Shown here: positions 7,345 to 14,023 of the stretch, in pieces | Layout: every line of letters starts with the position of its first letter | Position numbering within the stretch: position 1 is the first letter of the stretch | Origin: an uncultured Burkholderiales bacterium | Lineage (GTDB): Bacteria; Pseudomonadota; Gammaproteobacteria; Burkholderiales; Burkholderiaceae_C | Direction: 5' to 3' | NCBI GenBank assembly: GCA_903887655.1 | Contig: CAISQQ010000122.1 | Coordinates: 1 to 14,477 of the forward strand | DNA: 14,477 bases | The notes under the pieces: generated by a model | The model's database searches: none | What the model was told of the DNA's origin: nothing | The model's input: the letters and a program-made list of their open reading frames with translations, nothing else | Translations under genes and position numbers: made by a program

Positions 7345-7378
7345 AAAGCGACCCCGACGCATCGGGGTCGCTTTTTTT
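7345..7378 (+). terminator. Rho-independent terminator after gltA
   Basis: A perfect 10-base-pair stem, GCGACCCCGA (7348-7357) with TCGGGGTCGC (7362-7371), closes a CGCA loop. Three A residues precede it and seven T residues (7372-7378) follow. It lies 71 bases after the gltA stop and separates the TCA block from the leu block. Confidence 0.95.
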
Positions 7379-7441
7379 ACGTCCCCTGGCAAACCCTTGA
7401 GAAAAATTAACAAGCTCGGAGCAAAAGTGGCGCTTAACGCC

Positions 7442-7447
7442 TAAAAT
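7442..7447 (+). promoter_or_regulatory. Possible -10 box for leuC
   Basis: TAAAAT lies 37 bases upstream of the leuC ATG, in the only non-coding gap ahead of the leu genes after the gltA terminator, so a promoter must be close. No convincing -35 box is at the right distance. GGCG-CTTAA-CGCC (7429-7441) is a small inverted repeat directly before it and could be an operator, or chance. No leucine-rich leader peptide was seen. Confidence 0.35.
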
Positions 7448-7484
7448 AGTCCCTCTATCCGTTGCGCAAGAAAGAAGAATCATC

Positions 7485-8906
7485 ATGGGACGAACGCTCT
7501 ACGACAAGATTTGGGACGAACACGTGGTGCACAGCGAAGAAGACGGCACCGCTGTGCTCTACATCGATCGCCATTTGGTGCATGAAGTCACCTCACCACA
7601 AGCATATGAAGGGCTCAGACAAGCCCATCGCCCGGTCTGGCGCATCAGCTCCGTGGTGGCCACGGCTGACCACAACACCCCCACCACAGGCTGGGAGTTG
7701 GGATACGACGGCATCACCGACCCCATCAGCAAAGAGCAAGTCACCACCTTGGATGACAACATGAAGGAATACGGCGCTGCGGCCTACTTCCCCTTCCTCT
7801 CCAAGCGACAAGGCATTGTGCACGTGATTGGCCCAGAAAACGGTGCGATCTTGCCTGGCATGACGGTCGTTTGTGGAGACTCTCACACCTCAACCCATGG
7901 CGCCTTTGGCGCACTGGCGCATGGCATCGGCACGAGCGAAGTCGAGCACGTGCTTGCCACTCAAACGCTGTTGGCCAAAAAAGCCAAAAACATGCTGGTG
8001 CGCGTGAACGGCAACTTGGCCAAGGGCTGTACCGCCAAGGATGTTGTGCTCGCCATCATTGGTCGCATTGGGACGGCGGGTGGCACGGGCCACACGATTG
8101 AATTTGGCGGCAGTGTGATCCGCGGCTTGTCCATGGAGGGGCGCATGACGCTATGCAACATGGCCATTGAAGCCGGTGCTCGCGCGGGCTTGGTCGCGGT
8201 TGATGAAAAAACACTGGCCTACACCCAGGATCGACTGCTCTCGCCCAAGGGCGTGGAGTGGGACTTGGCCGCAAGCTACTGGAAGACTTTGCACTCCGAC
8301 GACGATGCGCATTTTGACACCGTGGTGGATTTGGACGGCAGCGCCATTGCCCCCCAAGTGACCTGGGGAACGTCGCCAGAGATGGTGCTCGATATTGCGG
8401 CGAGCGTGCCCGATCCGGACAAAGAGCGCGACCCCGCCAAGAGATTGGCCATCGAACGCGCGTTGGTCTACATGGGTCTTGAGCCTGGCAAAGCGATCGC
8501 CGACATCCATGTGGACAAGGTCTTCATTGGCTCGTGCACCAACTCGCGCATCGAGGACATGCGAGAGGCCGCTCGGGTGGTCAAACACATCGGGCAAAAA
8601 GTGGCCAAAAACATCAAGCTCGCTTTGATTGTGCCCGGCTCTGGCTTGGTCAAAGAGCAAGCCGAGCGCGAAGGCTTGGATGTGATCTTCAAAGCCGCGG
8701 GTTTTGAATGGCGCGAGCCAGGATGCTCCATGTGCTTGGCCATGAACGCCGACAAGCTCGAGCCCCAAGAGCGCTGCGCCTCCACGAGCAACCGCAATTT
8801 TGAGGGCCGCCAAGGCGCCGGAGGGCGCACCCATTTGGTCTCACCGGCCATGGCAGCCGCCGCTGCCATTCATGGGCACTTTGTTGATGTTCGCCAGTTT
8901 TCCTGA
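7485..8906 (+). CDS. leuC: 3-isopropylmalate dehydratase, large subunit
   Basis: With LeuD it isomerises 2-isopropylmalate to 3-isopropylmalate in leucine biosynthesis; an aconitase-family 4Fe-4S enzyme in the cytoplasm. The protein has 473 residues, normal for the bacterial heterodimeric type. MGRTLYDKIWDEH is a typical N-terminus. GDSHTSTHGAFG (131-142) is conserved. The cluster ligands are C351 (GSCTNSRIEDM), C414 and C417 (GCSMC). The arginine-rich C-terminal signature TSNRNFEGRQG is present. The ATG at 7485 follows an AAGAAAGAAG stretch. It starts the leuC-leuD-leuB-asd run, and leuD begins 30 bases after its stop. No intervening small gene is present between leuC and leuD. Confidence 0.98.
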   Translation: MGRTLYDKIWDEHVVHSEEDGTAVLYIDRHLVHEVTSPQAYEGLRQAHRPVWRISSVVATADHNTPTTGWELGYDGITDPISKEQVTTLDDNMKEYGAAAYFPFLSKRQGIVHVIGPENGAILPGMTVVCGDSHTSTHGAFGALAHGIGTSEVEHVLATQTLLAKKAKNMLVRVNGNLAKGCTAKDVVLAIIGRIGTAGGTGHTIEFGGSVIRGLSMEGRMTLCNMAIEAGARAGLVAVDEKTLAYTQDRLLSPKGVEWDLAASYWKTLHSDDDAHFDTVVDLDGSAIAPQVTWGTSPEMVLDIAASVPDPDKERDPAKRLAIERALVYMGLEPGKAIADIHVDKVFIGSCTNSRIEDMREAARVVKHIGQKVAKNIKLALIVPGSGLVKEQAEREGLDVIFKAAGFEWREPGCSMCLAMNADKLEPQERCASTSNRNFEGRQGAGGRTHLVSPAMAAAAAIHGHFVDVRQFS

Positions 8907-8936
8907 GTGAGTTGAAAGAAGAAAAAGGACAAGACC

Positions 8937-9587
8937 ATGCAAAAATTCACACTCCACAAGGGCCTCGTGGCACCCATGGACCGCGAAAATGTGGACACGG
9001 ATGCGATCATCCCCAAGCAATTTCTCAAGTCCATCAAGAAAACCGGATTTGGTCCCAACTTGTTTGACGAATGGCGCTACTTGGACCATGGTGAACCGGG
9101 TCAAGACCCGAGCAGCCGCAAAATCAATCCTGACTTTGTCTTGAACTTGCCGCGCTACCAAGGTGCGTCAATTTTGCTCGCGCGCAAGAACTTTGGTTGT
9201 GGGTCCTCGCGCGAGCACGCCCCCTGGGCGATAGACCAATACGGCTTTCGAGCAATTTTGGCCCCCAGTTACGCCGATATCTTTTTCAACAACTGCTTTA
9301 AAAATGGCTTGTTGCCCATCGTGTTGCCAGAGCGGGTGATTGATCACTTGTTTGCGCAGGTCACTGGCTTTGTGGGCTTTGAGCTCACCGTTGATTTGGC
9401 CTCTCAAGTGGTGCTCTCGCCCGACGGTGAGTCCTACCCCTTTGAAGTTCAGGCTTTTCGCAAACACTGCTTGATCAATGGATTGGACGACATTGGACTC
9501 ACGCTCATGCACTCGCAAAAAATCCGCGACTTCGAAGCTCACCGGCTCACCACACAACCCTGGCTGGCGCACACCTTGGCCGCTTGA
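8937..9587 (+). CDS. leuD: 3-isopropylmalate dehydratase, small subunit
   Basis: Swivel-domain partner of LeuC in the isopropylmalate isomerase. The protein is 216 residues, the standard proteobacterial length. The N-terminal PMDRENVDTDAIIPKQFLK and the NFGCGSSREHAPWA loop (residues about 84-97), which shapes the substrate site, are both present. AAGGAC (8925-8930) lies 6 bases before the ATG. It is followed by a 93-base gap to leuB that contains a strong inverted repeat. Intact and unremarkable otherwise. Confidence 0.98.
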   Translation: MQKFTLHKGLVAPMDRENVDTDAIIPKQFLKSIKKTGFGPNLFDEWRYLDHGEPGQDPSSRKINPDFVLNLPRYQGASILLARKNFGCGSSREHAPWAIDQYGFRAILAPSYADIFFNNCFKNGLLPIVLPERVIDHLFAQVTGFVGFELTVDLASQVVLSPDGESYPFEVQAFRKHCLINGLDDIGLTLMHSQKIRDFEAHRLTTQPWLAHTLAA

Positions 9588-9588
9588 T

Positions 9589-9630
9589 GCCCAGCGTCAA
9601 GCGGGCCTCTTTTGCTGCACAGCGCTGGGC
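9589..9630 (+). other. Hairpin between leuD and leuB
   Basis: GCCCAGCG (9589-9596) and CGCTGGGC (9623-9630) form a perfect 8-base-pair, GC-rich stem with a 26-base loop, beginning one base after the leuD stop. Outside the stem a few G-U and A-U pairs could extend it. No T-run follows, so it is not a classic terminator. It could be an mRNA processing or stability element, or a partial transcription pause site. Confidence 0.5.
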
Positions 9631-9680
9631 GTTGATGCCGCGGTGAGACTCACCCACACCCCACTCATATTGGATTGATG

Positions 9681-10775
9681 ATGAAAACTATTGCAGTGCT
9701 TGCTGGCGACGGCATTGGACAAGAAATTGTCCGCGAAGCCTTGAAGGTTTTGTCGGTTTTGAAGCTGGACTTGGAAATGCACGAGGCCTTGGTCGGTGGC
9801 AGTGCTTACGATGTGCACGGCCACCCCTTGCCTGCCAGCACCTTGGAGCTGGCCATGAAGTCGGATGCCGTTTTGTTTGGTGCAGTCGGCGACTGGAAAT
9901 ACGACAAACTCGACAGACCCTTGCGGCCCGAGCAAGCGATTTTGGGCCTGAGAAAAAACATGGGGCTGTTTGCCAATTTCAGACCCGCGATTTGTTACCC
10001 ACAGCTCGTGGGTGCATCCTCCCTCAAGAATGAGCTGATTGCGGGGCTCGATATTTTGATCATCCGAGAGCTCACCGGTGACATTTATTTCGGTCAGCCA
10101 CGCGGACAAAGGGTGGCCACCGATGGGCATTTTCCGGGCGCCCCCGAGGCCTTTGACACGATGCGCTACTCACGCCCTGAGATCGAGCGCATCGCCCATG
10201 TGGCGTTTCAAGCGGCGCAAAAACGCTCCAAACGCTTGACCAGCGTGGACAAAGCCAATGTGCTCGAGACCTCTCAGTTTTGGCGTGACGTGGTGATTCA
10301 AGTCTCCGCTCAGTACCCTGACGTTGCTTTGGACCACATGTATGTCGACAATGCGGCCATGCAACTGGTCAAAGAGCCCAAGAAATTTGACGTCTTGGTC
10401 ACGGGGAATTTATTTGGCGATATTTTGTCCGATGAGGCCGCCATGCTCACGGGCTCCATTGGCATGCTGCCCTCGGCCTCTTTGAACGCCAACAACCAAG
10501 GTCTTTACGAGCCCAGTCATGGCAGTGCACCCGACATTGCTGGCCAAGGCATTGCCAACCCATTGGCCACGATCTTGTCGGCGGCCATGATGCTCAAGTT
10601 CTCGCTGCAAGAGCCCCAAGCGGCTCTTCTCATTGAAGAAGCGGTGAGCTCTGTGCTCCAAGCGGGGCTCAGAACCGGTGACATCTTCAGCGAAGGCTGC
10701 ACTCGAGTCAACACCCAGGAGATGGGAGATGCGGTGGCCAAGGCCTTGAGCGGTTTGGTCAAGTCAGGCGTTTGA
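9681..10775 (+). CDS. leuB: 3-isopropylmalate dehydrogenase
   Basis: Oxidises and decarboxylates 3-isopropylmalate to 2-ketoisocaproate with NAD, the third specific step of leucine synthesis. The protein is 364 residues from the chosen start. Seen motifs: LAGDGIGQE (7-15), ELTGDIYFGQPRG (130-142) with Y136, TSVDKANVLE with K191, YVDNAAMQL with D223, and GDILSDEAA with D247 and D251 (the metal-binding aspartates). EPSHGSAPDIAGQGIANP is the adenosine-binding loop. Three start codons run in a row (TTG 9675, ATG 9678, ATG 9681). I prefer 9681 because GGA at 9672-9674 then has a 6-base spacing; the ribosome-binding site is weak. The loop reads LAGDGIGQE where many homologues have LPGDGIGPE, which is a tolerated variation. 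Confidence 0.97.
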   Translation: MKTIAVLAGDGIGQEIVREALKVLSVLKLDLEMHEALVGGSAYDVHGHPLPASTLELAMKSDAVLFGAVGDWKYDKLDRPLRPEQAILGLRKNMGLFANFRPAICYPQLVGASSLKNELIAGLDILIIRELTGDIYFGQPRGQRVATDGHFPGAPEAFDTMRYSRPEIERIAHVAFQAAQKRSKRLTSVDKANVLETSQFWRDVVIQVSAQYPDVALDHMYVDNAAMQLVKEPKKFDVLVTGNLFGDILSDEAAMLTGSIGMLPSASLNANNQGLYEPSHGSAPDIAGQGIANPLATILSAAMMLKFSLQEPQAALLIEEAVSSVLQAGLRTGDIFSEGCTRVNTQEMGDAVAKALSGLVKSGV

Positions 10776-10798
10776 TTTTTACAATGGAGTGAGCGCAA

Positions 10799-11941
10799 AT
10801 GAGTCAAGCAAAAAAAACGTTAGGTATGGTGGGCTGGCGCGGCATGGTGGGCTCCGTCTTGATGGACCGCATGCGCCAAGAAGGTGACTTTGATCGTGTT
10901 GAGACGCTGTTCTTCACGACCTCCAATGCCGGAGGCCAAGCACCCCAATTGGGCAACAGCGCGGGCGTGTTGTTGGACGCCCACGATCTCACGAGTCTCA
11001 TGCAGTGCGACATCATCATCACCACCCAAGGCGGTGAGTACACCCAAGAGATCCACCCCAAGCTTCGATCAAACGGGTGGAACGGACACTGGATTGATGC
11101 CGCCTCCACGCTCAGGATGACGCCCGATGCGGTGATCATCCTGGACCCCGTGAATCGCCACGTGATTGACAGTGCTTTGGACAGCGGCAATCGCAACTGG
11201 ATTGGGGGCAACTGCACCGTGAGCTTGATGCTCATGGCCATGGGCGGACTCTTCAAGGCGGGCATGGTGGAGTGGGTCTCGGCCATGACTTACCAAGCCG
11301 CTTCTGGCGCTGGCGCTCAAAATATGCGCGAACTTCTGTTGCAAATGGGGGCCTTGCACGACAGCGTGAAGGCCGAGCTTGCCGATCCTGCCAGTGCCAT
11401 TTTGGAGATCGACAGGAAAGTCACCCAAACGCTCAGATCGAGCGATTTTCCTGTGAAGAATTTTCGAGGCAGCGCTTTGGCGGGCAGCCTCATTCCCTGG
11501 ATCGACGTGCCGCTGGAGCATGGACAAAGCAAAGAGGAGTGGAAAGGCGGTGCGGAGTGCAATAAGATTTTGGGCCTGCCCAGCTTCAGAAGCCCTGGCA
11601 GCGTTGCCATCGATGGCCTGTGCGTGAGAGTGGGCGCCATGCGCTGTCACTCCCAAGGGCTCACGATCAAGCTCAAAAAAGACCTGCCCTTGTCTGAGGT
11701 TGAACAGCTCTTGGCCCACGCCAACGACTGGGTCAAAGTCATCCCCAACGAACGCGAGGCCAGCGAGCGCTACCTCACCCCACAAGCCGTCACGGGTGGC
11801 CTTGAGGTGCCCATTGGTCGTTTGCATAAATTGGCCATGGGGCCCGAGTATTTGGGCGCTTTCACGGTGGGAGATCAACTGCTTTGGGGCGCGGCTGAGC
11901 CTTTGAGACGCATGCTCAACATCGTGCTCGACGCTCACTGA
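10799..11941 (+). CDS. asd: Aspartate-semialdehyde dehydrogenase
   Basis: Reduces aspartyl phosphate to aspartate semialdehyde with NADPH, the branch point toward lysine, diaminopimelate, threonine and methionine. The 380 residues resemble the E. coli-type enzyme closely. VGWRGMVGSVLM (11-22) is the NADP-binding loop. GGNCTVSLML holds the catalytic C139, and RCHSQ holds H284 (Cys135 and His274 in E. coli). TYQAASGAGAQNMRELL and the C-terminal FTVGDQLLWGAAEPLRRML are family signatures. A short insertion around residues 260-268 accounts for the shift in numbering. GGAG (10786-10789) precedes the ATG by 9 bases. It follows leuB by 23 bases, so it is probably in the same transcript. Cell-wall diaminopimelate makes it likely to be essential. 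Confidence 0.98.
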   Translation: MSQAKKTLGMVGWRGMVGSVLMDRMRQEGDFDRVETLFFTTSNAGGQAPQLGNSAGVLLDAHDLTSLMQCDIIITTQGGEYTQEIHPKLRSNGWNGHWIDAASTLRMTPDAVIILDPVNRHVIDSALDSGNRNWIGGNCTVSLMLMAMGGLFKAGMVEWVSAMTYQAASGAGAQNMRELLLQMGALHDSVKAELADPASAILEIDRKVTQTLRSSDFPVKNFRGSALAGSLIPWIDVPLEHGQSKEEWKGGAECNKILGLPSFRSPGSVAIDGLCVRVGAMRCHSQGLTIKLKKDLPLSEVEQLLAHANDWVKVIPNEREASERYLTPQAVTGGLEVPIGRLHKLAMGPEYLGAFTVGDQLLWGAAEPLRRMLNIVLDAH

Positions 11942-11989
11942 GACCCAGCGTTCAGTCGGGGATCCCTGGGTTGAAAGGCTCACTAGGTG

Positions 11990-12025
11990 CCAACTGGCCG
12001 CCTGGGTCTGTGTGTTGGTTTTTTT
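11990..12025 (+). terminator. Possible terminator after asd
   Basis: CCAAC (11990-11994) can pair with GTTGG (12014-12018), directly followed by seven T residues (12019-12025). The stem is short and the loop long (19 bases). A competing repeat, AGACCCAG (11941-11948) with CTGGGTCT (12002-12009), spans the same area. It is the best candidate for ending the leu-asd transcript but is weak. Confidence 0.35.
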
Positions 12026-12060
12026 GCTTTGGGTTTGTGCTTTGGGTATGTGCTTTGGAT
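12026..12060. repeat. 13-base tandem repeat, about 2.7 copies
   Basis: GCTTTGGG occurs at 12026 and 12039, and GCTTTGGA at 12052, with an exact 13-base period. The first two units (GCTTTGGGTTTGT and GCTTTGGGTATGT) differ at one base; the third decays after about 8 bases. The tract is G/T-rich on the plus strand and lies just after a T-run. Confidence 0.7.
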
Positions 12061-12120
12061 CGATGGGTTGCTCTGTCCCAAAGGCCCAATCCAAGATGCA
12101 AAGCTGCCAGCTTGAGCCTC

Positions 12121-12152
12121 AAGCGTTAAAACCGTGGTTTTTCAGCGCTTTT
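12121..12152. repeat. Nested inverted repeat upstream of fimV
   Basis: The outer arms are AAGCG (12121-12125) and CGCTT (12146-12150). The inner arms are AAAACC (12128-12133) and GGTTTT (12136-12141) with a two-base centre. As RNA it could fold as AAAAC/GTTTT with a CGTG loop above the AAGCG/CGCTT stem, ending in a short T-run (12149-12152). It could be a weak second terminator or a protein-binding site. Confidence 0.4.
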
Positions 12153-12200
12153 AATCATGACAAATCGTGTTGATGGCCATTTCTTGGCCCGATGCTTGGC

Positions 12201-12206
12201 TAAAAT
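12201..12206 (+). promoter_or_regulatory. Possible -10 box for fimV
   Basis: TAAAAT within GGCTAAAATGCG lies 150 bases upstream of the preferred fimV start. TTGGCC (12184-12189) is too close and TTGATG (12170-12175) too far to be a standard -35, so this is a weak call. A TTGACT at 12310-12315 has no matching -10 box downstream. Confidence 0.3.
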
Positions 12207-12355
12207 GCGATTTGTCTTGAAATAGGATGGGTTAGGCTATTTGAGTCTGCACGATCTTGGACTCCATGGTGGGCTTGGTGGTCATCCTTGCTTCGCTATC
12301 CAGCCATTGTTGACTATTGCGAAAGACCATTGTGAGTACTTACCAACGTAATTTA

Positions 12356-13996
12356 ATGCCATCACCGCTGCGAGTTTGGGCGCTGAGTCTGAGCTTGGCT
12401 GGACTGTTGAGTCTGAGTACCTCGCCGGCACAGGCGCTTGGCTTGGGCAGAGCCAAAATGCTCTCCAAGCAAGGCGAGCCCTTGGTGGTGGAGTTTGACT
12501 TGGAGAGCCTGTCACCCGAGGAGCAACAGGGGCTGGAGGTGAACTTGGCTGACCGCGGGTCCTACGCCGCTTTGGGGGCGAGTTTTGACAGTGTTTTAAA
12601 CAGTGCCAAGGCCGTCTTGGCCAAGCGAGCCAATGGTCAGCCCTTTGTAAGCGTCACCAGCAAAGAGCCTGTGAGTCAGTCTTTTTTGGATGTGCTCTTG
12701 CAACTGCACTGGTCCAGCGGACAAGTCACCAAAGAGATGGGCTTGCTACTGGACTCCGCCCCCACGGACAGCTCGGACAACTTGAGCGCCACCTCTCCTG
12801 TCCCCGTCCATCGAGGCGACACCGCCAGTGAATTGGCCTTGAAGTACAAAGACGCCGCGGTGAGCTTGGATCAGATGCTCATGGGGCTGCTGCGCTCCAA
12901 CCCCAATGCATTTATGGCGCAAAACGTCAACCGCCTCAAAGCCGACGCCAATCTCACACTGCCCACCAAAGAAGAGGCCCTGAACCTCAAGCCCAAAGAC
13001 GCGAGCGAGCAAGTCAAGCTGCAACACATTGATTTTGAGCAATACCGTGCCGCCTTGGTGGCCAAGCTCCAAAACGCCAAGCCCGGCCAGGACAAAACCA
13101 CCAAGCAAACGGCCTCCGGCCTGGTGGGCTCCAAAGCGAAAACCCCTCGCGAGAAAAAAGACCAACTCAAACTCAGTGAGGCCAACACCGCAGCGGCCAA
13201 AGCGGCAGATGAATTGGCGCAACAAGCGCAGGCCAAAATCGATGCCCAAAAGGCCCAAGAGCTGAGCCAAAACATCAACGATCTCAATGCCATTGCAAAG
13301 AATGCAGCAACGCCTTGGAGCTTGCAAAAGACGCTCCTCGATGTTGGCGCCACCCTCTCCAAAGCTTGGACGGTTCCCAAGGCGTGGTTGAGCGTGAATG
13401 CGCCTCAACTGTCCCATTGGTTGGACCATCCTTTGGCGCCCGTTTGGGCGGGACTGAGCTTGGTGATCTTGGTCCTGGGCGCTTTGTGGCGCCAAAAACC
13501 CCCGTCACCCACCCAAGCAGACGCCCCTTTGCACGACTCGGATCACCAGCCATGGCTTGACCCCGAGTCGATGACCTCCGATGCACCGCCCGCGTGGGCC
13601 CAAGTCCCCGTTGCCGCGCGCCAGGAGTCCCGCTCATTCGATGCGCCAGCGCCCCAACATGCATCGACCAAAGACATGCTGAGCGCTTCCCCTGCAGAGC
13701 ACGACGCGGTGAGCGAGCCCGTCGTCTCGGCCAACTCACCCACCCGGCTGAGCGACCATGTCGACTTGAATTTTGATTTGGACTTGCCCTTGCATGAGGA
13801 AAGTCTCGCACCCCCTTACGCAAGCCACCCCAATGAGCCGCTTGAAAATCCGCTGCAAGTGCGTTTTGAGTTGGCGCAAGAACTCTGGCAAGTCGGTCAA
13901 CAGCACACGGCGCGCGCCATTGTGCAAGAAATCGCTCAGCAAGCCACCGGCGAATTGCTCACAAGCGCCCACGCTTGGTTGGCCGAGCGTGGCTGA
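12356..13996 (+). CDS. fimV: FimV-like pilus assembly / peptidoglycan-binding membrane protein
   Basis: Likely an inner-membrane hub for polar type IV pilus or related machinery. The 546-residue protein has a signal peptide (1-27, cleavage after SPAQA), the conserved N-terminus LGLGRAKMLSKQGEPL (28-43), a periplasmic domain to about 135, and a LysM-like segment (about 149-205, beginning VHRGDTASELALKYK). A Lys/Ala/Gln-rich, probably coiled-coil stretch follows (about 265-315), then one membrane helix (about 360-378), an acidic/proline-rich cytoplasmic linker, and a C-terminal helical domain (498-546, PLQVRFELAQELWQVGQQHTARAI) like the FimV C-terminal domain. It is much shorter than the 919-residue P. 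aeruginosa FimV, mainly because of a short cytoplasmic part. Start choice is uncertain: ATG 12356 gives the cleanest signal peptide; GTG 12332 and TTG 12317 are in frame. Its position between asd and truA matches Pseudomonas. Confidence 0.88.
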   Translation: MPSPLRVWALSLSLAGLLSLSTSPAQALGLGRAKMLSKQGEPLVVEFDLESLSPEEQQGLEVNLADRGSYAALGASFDSVLNSAKAVLAKRANGQPFVSVTSKEPVSQSFLDVLLQLHWSSGQVTKEMGLLLDSAPTDSSDNLSATSPVPVHRGDTASELALKYKDAAVSLDQMLMGLLRSNPNAFMAQNVNRLKADANLTLPTKEEALNLKPKDASEQVKLQHIDFEQYRAALVAKLQNAKPGQDKTTKQTASGLVGSKAKTPREKKDQLKLSEANTAAAKAADELAQQAQAKIDAQKAQELSQNINDLNAIAKNAATPWSLQKTLLDVGATLSKAWTVPKAWLSVNAPQLSHWLDHPLAPVWAGLSLVILVLGALWRQKPPSPTQADAPLHDSDHQPWLDPESMTSDAPPAWAQVPVAARQESRSFDAPAPQHASTKDMLSASPAEHDAVSEPVVSANSPTRLSDHVDLNFDLDLPLHEESLAPPYASHPNEPLENPLQVRFELAQELWQVGQQHTARAIVQEIAQQATGELLTSAHAWLAERG

Positions 13997-14023
13997 GCGC
14001 GCGAGTCTCACCAAGCCCATCTT

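Larger units (their letters stand above)
11942..12355. other. Non-coding gap between asd and fimV with repeats
   Basis: This 414-base stretch carries no gene I can support. From left to right it holds an inverted repeat that begins at the asd stop, a possible terminator ending in seven T residues, a 13-base tandem repeat, a nested inverted repeat at 12121-12150, and a TAAAAT box at 12201-12206. The part from about 12210 to 12316 shows nothing I recognise. Confidence 0.6.

Noticed and set aside
8151..8834. A 227-residue minus-strand open frame within leuC
   Set aside because: Shadow of leuC; no ribosome-binding site or domain, and leuC is intact on the other strand.
8907..8936. Checked for a small lipoprotein (entericidin-like) gene between leuC and leuD, which I recall from some Burkholderiales
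   Set aside because: The gap is only 30 bases and holds just the leuD ribosome-binding site.
11069..12094. A 341-residue open frame on the minus strand over asd and its downstream gap
   Set aside because: It lies antisense to a clearly functional asd gene whose codon pattern keeps the opposite frame open. The translation is rich in His, Gln and Arg without any recognisable domain.
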